Assembly (NCBI GenBank): GCA_033032175.1
Contig: CM065322.1
Coordinates: 5,394,001 to 5,458,000, forward strand
Direction: 5' to 3'
DNA: 64,000 nt
DNA from: Saturnia japonica
Taxonomy: Eukaryota; Arthropoda; Insecta; Lepidoptera; Saturniidae
Below, piece by piece: positions 1 to 10,842 of this stretch. Below the pieces are notes generated by a model. The model was not told the origin of the DNA. It searched no databases and saw only the letters and a list, made by a program, of their open reading frames with translations. Position 1 is the first letter of the stretch. Every line of letters starts with the position of its first letter. The translations under genes and the position numbers were made by a program.

Positions 1-715
1 GAACTGCATGTTTTTAGGTTATATCGGAATTCCCGCGACCTAACGATTTACGTTCTAAGGACACTTCATGCAACGTTTCTTATGATGATCAAAGTTTGAC
101 ATGATTTTAAAAAGCCAGTATTTTGTTATTCTTTACTTTTTTTACAGCTTCATCATTGGTCTAGATCTAACGACTACAAGCGATAATGGTTCCGAAGGAT
201 TCGAGTCTTACCATGGACCCTAAGCTTACGGGGAATATTATCGATATTATCCACAAGTTGAAAATTATTTTCTAAGCTCTTGAGAATCAGTTGCATCATT
301 ATTCCTATCGTTATACCATTTTCAGATACTTCATCAATTAACGCAAATCAATTGTTATTGTGAATCGTAGATGATCTGTATCATGCCGAATTTGAAACTG
401 AACCTTCTACTACAGAATCACACGTCTGTAGTATCGACCTCGACAGGAAAAAATAAGTTTGTCAATTCTTATTATTACACCATAGTTATATCCGGCTAAT
501 TCTTACGTTAGTCGATTCGTCGTATCGGCCGGCATCTTTTCTGCTCCTACGCTATTGGGTCCATCATACGAGGAGTGAAGAAAATTTTGCAGACCGGTGT
601 GATATCGGTGATTGCAGTTGAAATTTAACATCGGTGGTCATTTATGTTTTAGGAGTATATCGTACTTTCCTTCAAGTGCCGATCAATCATTTTACCGAGC
701 TCCTATAAAATAAAG
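1..715. other. unassigned AT-rich sequence
   Basis: I recognise no gene, repeat end or long open frame here. The composition matches the rest of the window. Confidence 0.5.
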
Positions 716-717
716 TA

Positions 718-935
718 TGTGAATCCTGGGAACTGGACGTCGGAAAGCAAAAATGGAAGATCTTTGGTCGAGAAACCCTCATGTCCACTTAACTTGCTAG
801 TGTGTAGACGAAACTAAGCGTCGACTTCCTACATCGCGTTCTGGCGGGTGCGCCCGCTAACGACGTGCTTTATGGGAACATCCCCCCTCTCCCGCGTGCG
901 GCCACCACCTCGAGGACTCAAAGAAAACTTTATTC
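718..935 (+). pseudogene. LINE reverse transcriptase C-terminal scrap
   Basis: From about 823 one frame reads through a GC-rich patch and contains the run NDVLYGNIPPL before ending at a stop near 935. This resembles the '(T)N..LYG.(L/I)P.LS' segment near the C-terminus of ORF2 in widespread insect LINEs, where it is followed by an 'RRL.(L)AGHC' segment that is missing here. Just upstream, about 735-760, another frame gives an ES-W motif like the 'YG(S)E.W' found earlier in that domain, so a frameshift probably separates them. No complete domain remains. The call rests on one short motif. Confidence 0.4.
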
Positions 936-1104
936 TATCATCCTGTAATTTGTTCGTTGTATGTGAAATAATTGAAAAGTGTTTCTCGAGAATTCCTTAT
1001 GTAGAAATGTGTAAAGCAGTTGAATAGTCGAATAGACAGCGTTTGTTTCTTAGGTTATTAGTCAATTTGTTATCGATTTCAAAAAAAAGAGACGGTTACT
1101 CAAT

Positions 1105-1320
1105 ACGAATGTATTTTTTTTTATGGATGCTCAGCCATAACTTCTTTATCTATGAATCGATTTAGATGATTCTTTTTTCGTTGGAAAGGGAATACCTCAA
1201 GGGTGGTCCTCCCATTTTAAATTAATTGGTATTGGACGTTCGAATTTGAAGATACACCACTAAACTCCTCAAAAACATTTAAGTTAGTTTTCTTTTTCGT
1301 TCAAAATTGTCTTGTATAAG
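1105..1320 (-). repeat. dispersed repeat, family D copy 1
   Basis: The minus strand matches, with divergence, the plus strand at 36,300-36,475: shared blocks include a 'gt.gtgtatc.tc.a.ttcga' stretch, 'aaaatggga' and 'aaaagaatcat..aaatcg.ttcat'. The block ends in 'aagttatggctga'. Such runs are typical of non-autonomous lepidopteran elements, but the class is unknown. Confidence 0.45.
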
Positions 1321-1335
1321 TACCGTTATACAATA

Positions 1336-1849
1336 CTCGCAGTGACCCACGGTTTCATCCATGTTAAATTTCTTCGATCAACTCTCCATGGCGCCGCGGC
1401 GCGTCGCTTCTAATGCATCCGTGTACCATGTCGTTGTTCATGCCTATTTATAGCTTATTAAATTGTTTGTAGAACAACAAATGTTTGTCACAAAATAGCT
1501 TATTGTGGCTTATATATATAAGAGGTAGGCTTATACTATCGCGGACTTTTTTTAGTTATACTAAGGATCAATATTTTTGTACAAAATTTTGTTTACGTAT
1601 CATTATCGATTACGCCAGTGCACGTGCATGAAGCAGTCCATGAGCGCTTTGTCTTGCGATTTAATTAACAAAAATCAATATTTAATGCTAGCTGAGAGTT
1701 GTAGCCTAATGTTAGATAGCCTATACTATTCATTGTGAATCTGGCTATCACATATAAAAATATTTTTTTGTATCCGACTGGTAGTTCCAGAGACTAGACA
1801 AGCAAACAAAAAAACTTTTCCGCTTTATTCTATATTATAACATAGTATA
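1336..1849 (-). mobile_element. degenerate non-autonomous Helitron (Lep1-like)
   Basis: The minus strand runs from a 'TATACTATGTTATAATA' start followed by 'aaagcggaaaag' to a worn end reading like 'gaaaccgtgggtcac'. The middle matches the copies at 42.5-43.0 kb and 44.5-45.0 kb ('ctaatgttagatagcctata', 'tagctgagagttgtag'). The terminal CTAG has mutated, so this is an old copy. No coding capacity. Confidence 0.6.
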
Positions 1850-2706
1850 AATATATGATAAGCTTTCTCAATAAATATACTGTAAAATGTAAAAAATCAA
1901 ATTAGACTTGTATTTCTAGAGATTACTGCGTTTAAACCAACAAACAATCTCCTATTATGTTAAAATTAGGATTTATTTAGCGCAATCTACTTTTACGTGG
2001 TTTGATTGATCATAGAGATATTCTGTCCTGTCTTTATGTGAAACTCTGCCGTTAATCTGTCAAAATCTTTTATGACTACTTACTTATGTGGTAATTTAAA
2101 AAGAAAATTAAGTCTTCGGCTACATTTTTATAGTCTCACATATTCCTACAATCAACAATTACACGATCGTTTCGTTCCGAACAAATGATCTTTCAACGAA
2201 GTTTATTATAACATATCATAAACGCTGTGTCATAACCATACCTTTCATTAACTCAAGCTGTATAGAGCCAATAAAATGTTAAGGGTGATTGAGCGGAAGT
2301 TAGTCGCGAATCATGTGCCCGCGCATAAAATGAGAGATCAATGTTAACATAATTATGTATAATGGCTGACAAAAGTTATTGTACAATTAAATTACAATAT
2401 TTAAAAAAGTGTTTTAGTATATTTTTTTATCAATTTTTAATTATGAATGACTAGTAAAACTTAATATAATTATATTAAATATTACAATATAATAAATATA
2501 TATAATAAATATAATTATAACAAAAAAATTAAATTATAATCAAATTAGTCAATTAATTAAATATAAAACTGTCTACGTATCTTCATTTGGTTTTTATTTA
2601 AATAAATTTAGTTTTATTTTTCAAGCAAAAGTGTCTGTTTGCCTGGACGATATATTCACATAATGATTATCATAATTCAGTGAAGCAGAGTAGCAAATGA
2701 GTTTAT
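1850..2706. other. unassigned, extremely AT-rich near 2,400-2,600
   Basis: No gene or repeat boundary recognised. The part from 2,450 to 2,580 is almost pure A/T. Confidence 0.5.
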
Positions 2707-2942
2707 TTTTTTATCTTTATAAGTTTAGTGTTCTGGTCATATGGATAATATGGCCCAAGATGGTAACAGGTTTGGCGACAGATTTTCAACTAAAAGGGTG
2801 GTAGATCCCAGGCCGGCATTATAAAAAGTCCTACCACCATGCTATAATATCATCACGACGTTTTTCTTCACCGAAAGCTCAGGGTCATCGCAGGGATTCG
2901 AACTCACGTCGGACGACGTGATAGATACTACCACTGAGCCAT
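2707..2942 (-). mobile_element. SINE-1 copy a, tRNA-derived, internally deleted
   Basis: On the minus strand the element begins 'atggctcagtggtag' (A-box-like), has 'cgagttcgaatccctgc'-type B-box spacing, and continues with the family body 'gagctttcgg.gaagg' and 'ccatagcatggtgg'. It ends near 2,707 with the tail 'aaacttataaagataaaaa'. Compared with the copy at 49.7 kb, the central block 'ctcaagtgcagctgcc' is missing. A tRNA-like head is the signature of a Pol III-transcribed SINE. Confidence 0.8.
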
Positions 2943-2956
2943 CTTTACTTCAATTT

Positions 2957-3052
2957 TTCTTCTTCTTAACATTATTATACCTAAGTAGGGTCGGCATAAC
3001 ATGTTTCATTTCTCACACAAGTCATCCATGCCATTTTATGGCAAATAACAGT
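2957..3052 (-). mobile_element. LINE 3' end with AAG-type tail
   Basis: Read on the minus strand, 'gccgacc..acttaggtataa' is followed by 'taagaagaagaa'. Several insect LINEs end in a short '...ADP' peptide, a stop and an (AAG)n tail, and this matches that pattern. It directly abuts the head of SINE-1 copy a. Only the last ~90 bp are visible, so the clade is uncertain. Confidence 0.4.
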
Positions 3053-3779
3053 TTTTTGTTTTAAAAATACTTAAACGTGAAATTTATGACAACGACTATT
3101 CAACATACAATAGGATATGAATTTGATCAAATATCTTTATTACAAAACGAATAGAAAGATGGTACATTTAGATAATGTCAGAGATTTTATTTTATTGGTA
3201 ATGCACTTTTGCTAAACACCTTTATTATGAACAAAACATGGCAGCTGTTGATGTCTGTGTTTGGTCAGATATATATAAAGATAAGCGTATATTTAAACTT
3301 GATGTGTACGTGTCGATTGCTATCTGATATGTTTACGGATTTGAGGAAATGGCGTGAATGAAAATAGTTGTTTCATAATACTCTTAAAAAATCATTATGT
3401 AATTCAACTCATGTTTTGAACGTATCGTATGAGTCAAACACTGGTGATGAAATAAATCGTCAGCAGTTTGAATAATACATTTAGAATGGTACGCATAAAA
3501 TTGGTAACGTTTACTTTTCTCTAGAGCCCTGTAATTTTAACATTGTCAAGGGAAAAGCGGGTGAACTCTAAAATTCAGTGTTAATCTATTTTTCTACCAA
3601 TTAATACCACATCCCTAGCGAGTACCATTTTGGACTGTCCGTGTAAGTTACGGCATTTTTTTCTCCGTTTTGCTGATTACCGCTGGGTTTGATGAGAAGT
3701 TTTTAAATAGAAAGTATAAATAGTAGATTTAAAAAGAAAATTATTGGTTTAACGCAGATTGTAGTAACACGTTAAGACT
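3053..3779. other. unassigned AT-rich sequence
   Basis: Nothing recognised on either strand. Confidence 0.5.
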
Positions 3780-3999
3780 AGAGAGAATGTCTCTCAAGTG
3801 CAGTTGCTGAAACACACAAATCTGCCTTATTAACAAACTTTGAATTCGAGGTTGGTGGCTAGTCAGACAGCTATTAGAAAATGCTTTAGTACCATGGTAC
3901 GGTTCCATCGCGATGTTTTACTTCAACGATAGCTCAGGTTGGGATTCAAACCCACGTCAATCGATGCAGTTCCTAAATATACTATCACTGACACACCAT
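3780..3999 (-). mobile_element. SINE-1 copy b
   Basis: The minus strand has the same head, a B-box-like 'gggtttgaatcccaa', 'tgagcta.cgttgaag' and 'ctcaagtgcagttgct' in family order. It is more diverged than copies near 47-50 kb, and the segment around 3,820-3,850 does not match well. Confidence 0.65.
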
Positions 4000-4580
4000 C
4001 GCTATAAAATAAATCAAATCAAAGGTTACTAAGTGGACATTTAAGATAATAATATAATATAATAAGTCTGAATGATATCAAACAATATAACAATTTTTTT
4101 TTAGTTATCCTTTTATTAATTACCACTCGAGTAAAGAAATATATCTGTACTCCTTTATTTTTCTTTTTCTGATACCTCTCCAGATACTGGATTTTGACAT
4201 TTATTTCTTTGTATAGTGTATTTTTCTAAGACGATGATATTATGGTTGCTAAATCAAAATTTTTAGTTACTCTGGAACAACAAACCATAGTTAAATGGGT
4301 CCTATGTATAAGGGCCAAACTAAATATTTCGTCGTTTCGTCTTTTTAAAGGATATGCTTTCGTTCATCATAATTAAGTGCATAATTAAAAAAATACAATA
4401 ATATTCGTATAACCACTATTCTTCGTTGCAGTAGAACGACGTATGTAATACATTTTTCAATGTACAATGGTCAAAATGTTGTCTGAAAACCGGCCCTTAA
4501 TATTATAAAAATAAGATAATGGAGATAAATCTTATACGAGTAAGCAGATGTCTAATATAAATCAAACCAAAATGCAGAAT
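4000..4580. other. unassigned AT-rich sequence
   Basis: No recognisable element. It lies upstream of the CRE-like cluster. Confidence 0.5.
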
Positions 4581-4586
4581 GACACA

Positions 4587-4696
4587 ATGACGTCTATATT
4601 TCACATGCCCAAAACAACACATTAATCGTTCGGCGCACGCGTCCATTTCAAAACAGTAAAATGTACTGCGAATGTGACGTAAGGGGATTACGTCAC
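4587..4696 (+). promoter_or_regulatory. cluster of CRE/bZIP-like TGACG sites
   Basis: One TGACGT lies at 4,588-4,593. A perfect inverted pair, GTGACGTAA at 4,674-4,682 and TTACGTCAC at 4,688-4,696, is separated by only 5 bp. TGACGTAA/TTACGTCA is the classic recognition sequence of CREB/ATF and PAR-type bZIP factors. The stretch between (4,625-4,655) is locally GC-rich ('cggcgcacgcg'). The first ATG of the candidate gene lies inside the cluster at 4,661, so the transcription start, if any, would be upstream of the palindrome. Regulatory function is inferred from motif content only. Confidence 0.35.
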
Positions 4697-5084
4697 AACA
4701 CCGCAACCACCATCTTGGAACGCCATGTTTATAAAACAAACGAAGACAATCAACATTCGGGATGTAGAAAAACAAACAGTGAAATATGCAGTGACGCTGA
4801 AGTGATTGTAATAAATAATGAAACAATTACTTTTAAAAATATATATGTAAATATAAATGTAAGCCTGTCATCATGGGACTTAGTACGTGCTTTGATAGAT
4901 TTCATATCTTTATCAAATTTACTGTTTCTGTTAAAAACGTTGCTTGTAGATTCAAGAAAGAAAAGAAAATGTTTTGTCATTTTAGGTCCGACCCTCTACT
5001 ATGGAGCCCTCAAGTCCTATGCTTGAGCGATACAGTGACTCTATTATAGACTATTTCAACATACATCACACTGCACTTCACTAA
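4661..5084 (+). CDS. candidate small two-exon gene of unknown function
   Basis: I do not recognise the product. An open frame starts at ATG 4,661. At codon 66 it meets a strong donor-like 'AAT|GTAAGC' (GT at 4,859-4,860), and a pyrimidine-rich tract 'gttttgtcattttag' ends in an acceptor AG at 4,984-4,985. Splicing would remove 127 bp and join phase 0 to phase 0, giving about 98 residues ending at TAA 5,082-5,084. Exon 1 is cysteine-containing (MYCECDV...) and hydrophilic; exon 2 contains STMEPSSPMLERYSD. Without splicing the frame also stays open to a stop at 5,026. No polyadenylation signal is obvious close by. It may be chance. Confidence 0.22.
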
Positions 5085-5199
5085 TGGTAACAAAATTAAG
5101 TAACTAGAAAACAATTGACACTTAATTTAAATACATATACCTACGCATCTTTTTAAATAAGTATTTTTATATAGTTAACTAAATCGCGAAATTGCATGC

Positions 5200-5340
5200 A
5201 TAGCAACAACAGTCCAGACTGATGAGCCATTTTGCCAACCTTGCGTCTGTTGCTAATTCGGCTGAGTGCCTTCTGAGCTCGCCACAAAGCCCGGTAAAGC
5301 TGTTAAGGCTCCTCAGGCTAACAGCGTTAGTAAAAAATAG
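5200..5340 (+). mobile_element. A-tailed GC-rich retroposon family, copy 1
   Basis: This shares with 27,721-27,905 and 36,781-36,975 the order 'cggctgagtgcc', 'gctcgcc', 'gctgt.aa.gc', 'ctaa.cag.gt.agt' and a terminal A-rich run. A GC-rich body with a 3' A tail in three places suggests retroposition. I see no tRNA boxes or coding frame, so the class is open (SINE or LINE 3' end). Confidence 0.5.
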
Positions 5341-6814
5341 TATTATTTAAACTAACTAAACTAAAAGACACACTAAAGGAGGACTATTATCTAGTACCAG
5401 TACTTAATCTTAACTTAACTTAACTTTTTTCAGTACGTAATCATAACAATACATAGAACATACATTTTTACATCTGGAGTTAATTAACACTCGACTATTT
5501 TGTTCGATAACACTTTAAAGGGGATAAGGTCAAGGTGACTAAGATAAAAAATATATGCCAATAAAAAAAAACAATGTGAACAGGAGGTAGGGACCTCACG
5601 ATTATTATTTATTTATTGGATCGTGGATCAGATATCGCCGTAACGTGTTGATGATGTCCAGCAAAAAGTTTTTGGCTCTATCAAAATTAAGTGTTTTGTA
5701 AATTACAAAATTATATAGGTACTAGAAAAAAATATTGAGATTTGGTTTGCTCTTAAGTCGACCATACACGCTACAGTCTACCAGAGATGAGAGAGGTGCA
5801 CCTTTTCAGGTGTGCCTGCACAAGTAGACCCGGGGTGTTTGTTTATTGGAATAAACGTGTCCAGATATTTAAACTTGACTAGACGGTGCAAAATCGAAAA
5901 TCAATTATTTCCAGTAACACTTTAAACATGTGCCTACCCATACACACTTACGACTTTCGTTCGGAAAGAAATTGAATTTGGTATAGAATGCTACAAAGTG
6001 CTCCTCTTTGTACTTATACCCTAGTTCACTGATGGGGCTAATATCCAGAAACGTAATCGTTATCGCCCTATAGGTTGCGTTCCGGGAACATGACCCTGAA
6101 AAGTTCTGCTTATTGATGAAAGAACGTACTTAGCCTAATATTGTGAAAAATGCGATAAAGTACAAGACATGCATCACGTTTTGATGGACTTGAAGATCCT
6201 TCCATGCTTTATTACCAAAACTTAATAGTGCTGACGCCTTCTCTAATTTAAATTTGAGTGGCAGTTATTTCAAATTAAAATCTGTGGAAACAATTAAGCC
6301 GAGGTAACTCCAAGGATAAGATGCCAGTGATATCTAGAAAAAGAAAATGGTTTGGTAATGCTATAAATAGTCTGTATTCGATTAGGTATGTGTAATAATT
6401 TTAATGTACACTAATTAAGCAATATTCTTGCGAGCACAGGAAGCATCTGGTTTCATAAATGTATTTATTCCATATTATGAAAAATACAATGCAAAATGCT
6501 CACAAGGAAAACCATATGGCGTCTTATAAATTAAATGATACGTGTAATTAAATCGATTTAGCATTTTTATTTAAGGATATACTTTAAATCACTAGATAAA
6601 TCATCATAATGTCAACTAATTCGTTTATTTATCTTTTCGATGTAATTGCAAACGGATTATTAGTACTGTTACTTTATTTCGTTTTTTATAACTATTTTAT
6701 CAAGCAGGTATTGTGATGATAATTGGACTATACATGTATATTACAATTTATGCATCCAATTACATTTAAATAAAATGAAAGTATATTTATGTTTATTTTC
6801 CCATTACCAAAAAC
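5341..6814. other. unassigned AT-rich sequence
   Basis: The minus strand from about 6,127 to 5,909 is open for about 73 codons without an ATG; this length is expected by chance here. Nothing else recognised. Confidence 0.5.
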
Positions 6815-6960
6815 CAAACATTTGTCTTTTATCTATGCCTATATGTCTGTTTGTCCGGGCTAATCTCCGAAACGGTTGGTTAGATTTTGATGGGTTGTTC
6901 ATTGGCAAGTATTAGAGTAACTACTAGGGTATTAATTACCTAGGTATCATTACGTTTTTC
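6815..6960 (+). mobile_element. Helitron 5'-part fragment
   Basis: The text 'tgtctgtttgtccgg', 'taatctccgaaacggttgg' and 'gattttgatg' matches the 5' region of the full-length Helitron at 60,827-61,341. The rest of the element is absent or too diverged. Confidence 0.5.
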
Positions 6961-8040
6961 TATAGGAGCTGAGCAGTATTATATAGTTACAATTAAAAAA
7001 GAAAAAATCACCCTAGCTTTAGATAAAACTCTTAATTCCTTTAGGTGTGTCATATTAATAAATTTATGTAGTTATATAACACTGCAAGCATTTTTATTTC
7101 GATTTTTGTACCGCATATAATGTGTAAATTTTTTTCTATGATATTATGTGAGTGTTGATGTGAATGGTGGTTGATGAAGGTGAATGGATGATATTTTCAA
7201 ACCATAGGTATTGTTATGAATGGTGTTGGAAAGACAATTTTCGCAAGATTGCCAAGTGTAGCAGCAACTGAAATATTTTTTTAAAATATACAAACAGTTC
7301 TCATCCCTTTAGGATACGCACTGCATTTATATATTTCATTTTATTATATTTGAATAAAAAGGTACAAACACTGAGAACAGATTAAAATAATGATACAAAA
7401 TTGCAGCATTACAAACCTGCCAATCATATAACTAATTTTGTACACAACACTTACTTATATTTTAAACACAGTAAGCTTAATTAATATATATGGATATATA
7501 ATAAATATGTTATAATATACTATACCATACGGCAATATACTTTAGTTAAATTAATATTATTTATTCTAAACAGTATTACAAAGTCGTTCGCGATGTTTAT
7601 AGATTAGATCAAAGTATTAAATAAGCTACATTTTTTGCCATTTTAATCTGTCACTGCACTGTGTAATTATAAGTTTATAACAGCGTGGTATAGCAATGTC
7701 GTAGCTAGGTCGTCTGTGTGACTTACTGAGCGATGGAACTGATGTTTTAATATTAAATGTTATCTTTGTTATAAATCTTAATGACTAAGTTTTATTTTTA
7801 AACCTAGCAGAGACGTACGGTTGCGCGCTTTTCAAGGCGTCCAGAGATGAATATTTTGCTTTACTTATTTTTTACTCTTCGTCACATTTAAATAAAATTA
7901 TGAAGGTAATGTGAATTCCAAGAGAGATAGAAGAATTTTCGATATTCATTTTACTAATATCTAATTTTATTATGTCACTGGCAAGGCGTTTATTAGGTAT
8001 TTAGTAAATTATTATTATTAACAATGCATACATATACATA
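6961..8040. other. unassigned AT-rich sequence
   Basis: No gene or clear repeat recognised. Confidence 0.5.
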
Positions 8041-8400
8041 AATCACGCCTATGTCCCAACAGGGTAGGCAGAGACCACGTACTTCCAGCTGCTAGGATCC
8101 TGGCATACGTCTTTCGCTTCTTCAACATTCAGTAATCCTTTCATGCGCGCTCGTCGGTTTAGAGTACTCTTGACTTGACCCTTCTTCAGAACGTCTCCGA
8201 TTTGATCGATGAAAGTTCGTCTAGGCCTTCCTCTTCCAACATTTCCTTTTACACTCGCATTATATATTTGTTTAGTCATTCTTCTTTCATTCATCCTCTC
8301 AACATGCCCAAACCATCTAAGCATCCCCTTCATAATCCATGTGACTATATCTTCTTTCACACCACAAAGTTCTCTTACCATACTATTTGTTATCCTATAA
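8040..8400 (-). pseudogene. RTE-like LINE, 3' end of ORF2
   Basis: The minus-strand frame ends at 8,049 and encodes, in order, [40 protein letters not shown] and a final AYPVGT. The blocks 'CGV.ED(I/V)V', '[10 protein letters not shown]', 'GRGRPR(R/K)' and 'AYP.G' are the well-known C-terminal tail that follows the reverse transcriptase in many insect LINE ORF2 proteins. Homology starts around 8,397; the polymerase domain itself is absent, as expected of a 5'-truncated insertion. The 3' tail continues left as a 'tatgtatatgtatg'-like run. The frame is still open, so the copy is fairly young. The clade assignment is from memory. Confidence 0.75.
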
Positions 8401-8404
8401 CTCA

Positions 8405-8610
8405 ATTTCAAAATTATTGACAATTGTTATAAAATTCCATTGAGGCATGCTTCCTTTGTACAAAATGTCATCAAAATCAGTTGAAAGTGTTTAATTTTTT
8501 TTTAATTTCTATAAGTATTATTATTGTCAATTCTTATAGGCTATAATTTCATCAATGATATAAGCATACCATGTACAAAACTTCATCAAAATTAATTTAT
8601 AATAAATATA
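8405..8610 (-). mobile_element. Helitron internal-repeat fragment
   Basis: The minus strand carries the motif set 'tttgatgaaattttgtacat', then 'cctataagaattgacaat', twice, as in the tandem internal repeats of the elements at 16.4-17.1 and 30.5-31.0 kb. No terminal sequences remain. Confidence 0.45.
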
Positions 8611-9283
8611 CATATTTCGTATAACTCAATTACAAACAGATAATTTTTTTTAATGAATTGAATTATAAACATAATTATAGTGAGTTTGTAATAGGTATTG
8701 CATTCTATTCCTCCATTATTTGACTATGCCAAACATAAAATTCTGAATTTGTAGTTGCTTGCTGTGTAAAAACTGTCTTTTCCAATATATATACAAGGAC
8801 CGACTTTAATAAGAAACATATTTACTGCATACAACTTATGTCTAGTTACGACCACCGCCACTGATTGTATTATTACGCGTAACGCGCAATATCAATTGTG
8901 GAATTTCATCTAATTGCTCGATTCGTGACATTGATTATAAAAGGCGAAAGTGCTTATTGCAAACGTACCATAGTTCCCACGCCGCACCGCTGACGCTTTA
9001 TTGTATATTTTCGTACACTTTCTCTGACGCTGCAAGGTTGCAGACTAATCTCATGGTCCTTAATTCGTTTGGATTTCATTTTCTTTATAGTATCATGTCA
9101 CATTGGCAGAATTAAAAATATCGACTTTGTCCGTTACAAAGGGCGTAAGTCCAAGATAGTTACGGTACATACAATTGGCAATGAGTAAAAAACTGCAAAA
9201 AAACTTTAATTAACTCTTTCGTTTTTACACTTTGTTTATACAAGTTTTCCTAAGTAATGTAAATAAAAATTATAATAGAAAAG
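8611..9283. other. unassigned AT-rich sequence
   Basis: Nothing recognised apart from a short 'acaaagggcg' that recurs inverted at about 9,568. Confidence 0.45.
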
Positions 9284-9406
9284 GTCGATAAAAATCCTTA
9301 CTAGTTTGTACACAAAATTTACGCGATGAATCTTCAGTAATGGAACGTTATGACGCCACTTCGAAAGATATGGGTTCCATTCATTTTATCGATATTAAGC
9401 TTATGA
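9284..9406 (+). repeat. direct repeat R9, left copy
   Basis: About 120 bp that recur, diverged, at 9,589-9,712: 'tcgataaaaatccttactag', 'tacgcgatga.tcttcagtaa', 'cgtta.gacgcc' and 'ttttatcgatattaag' in the same order. Each unit starts with TCGATAAAA and ends with its inverse, TTTTATCGA. Confidence 0.65.
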
Positions 9407-9588
9407 CCTAGTTTTGAAGAAAATTGGTATTGTTATTTTTAAGACAATCTTTGGCATTATAGTAATGATAAATTTTCTTATTGTACCGTAAGTATATAAA
9501 CATAAACAACGTAGAAATTTATGTAAGAGTGCATCAAGAAGTAAATTTGCCTAAAATGGTCTTTTCGCCCTTTGTAGAGCGGAAAAAT

Positions 9589-9712
9589 TCGATAAAAATC
9601 CTTACTAGTTTGTATACAAAATTTTACGCGATGATGCTTCAGTAATCAAACGTTACGACGCCGCTAGGAGGGACATGGGTTCTAATCTTTTTTATCGATA
9701 TTAAGTCCTAGT
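9589..9712 (+). repeat. direct repeat R9, right copy
   Basis: Second diverged copy of the unit at 9,284-9,406, offset about 305 bp. The end motifs are inverted within each unit, so each could be a tiny inverted-repeat element or part of a tandem duplication. Confidence 0.65.
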
Positions 9713-9719
9713 GTTTGAC

Positions 9720-9940
9720 CATAGTCTCATCTGATGTTAGTGATAATGTAGCCGATGATAACACATCTGACCCTAGATATGCCTAAATGCCAGAACACGT
9801 CTACAAGTGCTTGAGGATAGATTATTATTTTCTGGGTAATAGCCTAGCCAGACGATCACTATAAATACCTTACAACTATGCTATGGTTTCGTTACGATGT
9901 TTTCTTTCTGCAGCAGATGATATTGATTGTAGATTACAAT
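9720..9940 (-). mobile_element. SINE-1 copy c, very degenerate
   Basis: Minus-strand order of recognisable pieces: 'ccatagcatagttgtaag', 'gaaaataata', 'caagcacttgtagacgtgttctggca' region, then 'tcatcagatg'. The tRNA-like head is no longer readable. Confidence 0.45.
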
Positions 9941-10352
9941 GAGTTGGAGCCTTTGGATAAGGCAAATATCGTTAAATAATCACATAATGGTGTGGCATTT
10001 TTTTTGTTGGCCTACTCAAGAGAGACAGTTTAATAAAAAATAGGTTGTCGATTTACTAAATTGAATCAATATACGATTTAATGTCAATATATAATTTTTC
10101 GGCATATTACAAAGTGAATCAGTACTTTTTGTATAATAAACGTTGAAATGGAAAGACTTAACTACAATATAAATAAAAAAATCCTATCCTTGTAACACAA
10201 GTACAGGTTAATATAATAATACATGCATCTGTTCGACTGATCGTACACCACAAAATAAATGGATATAAGGAGGGCGTACTCTTCTAATAATAAAATAATT
10301 TAATTTTAATTGTAAGAAGCTGGTAGATATAGTTACTTTATTTTATGATATA
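9941..10352. other. unassigned AT-rich sequence
   Basis: Nothing recognised. Confidence 0.5.
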
Positions 10353-10842
10353 CTAGCTGTGCCTGTTGTTTCGCTCACGTGGACTACAAAATGCCCGCGC
10401 GTATCTTGCGCCCTGCTCCCAGTTATTTTAAAGACAAAAATGCTTATTGTGGGTTTTTCTTAGAAGATAGACGTATACTCTCCTTGACTTTTTTGTAGGT
10501 CTTTTTAATGCCTATAATTATGTACTAAATTAATTTGCTATATCTCTTATGGTTTACTCAGCGTAAGCCATTTAAGCGCCCGAGCTGATTCTCCATGTCC
10601 AGTTTTTTTTTGCGGAACCCTAATTATTTTTCTAAAATAAAAGTGGCCTAAGTTACTCCGTATAACATCAGCTATCTATCAGTTAAAGTCCGGAGATTAC
10701 ACGGAACAAACAGACAGATAAAAAAAAATTTTAAAAATTGTTTTTTTGTTATAGGTATCTTATATACTTTTCATATGTATTTAGTAAAAAGCTGTTATTT
10801 TGATATTACAAACAGGCACTTCAATTGTGTTAATTGTGTAGA
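10353..10842 (-). mobile_element. full-length non-autonomous Helitron, family H2
   Basis: On the minus strand the element starts TCTACACAATTAACAC after a flanking A and ends ...CACAGCTAG before a flanking T, the expected Helitron insertion between A and T with 5'-TC and 3'-CTRR. About 490 bp with no coding capacity. It matches the plus-strand copy at 60,827-61,341 throughout ('gtaatatcaaaataacagct', 'agacaaaaatgc', 'ataagagatatagcaaatta'). Such elements need a Rep/helicase supplied by an autonomous partner not present here. Confidence 0.85.

Noticed and set aside
5909..6127. 73-codon open minus-strand stretch without ATG
   Set aside because: Its length is within chance expectation for the window and no motif, splice site or family resemblance was found.
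9129..9588. Possible TIR element bounded by 'acaaagggcg' and its inverse
   Set aside because: The match is about 10-15 bp with gaps, and one end overlaps the edge of the R9 repeat; chance or repeat structure explains it.
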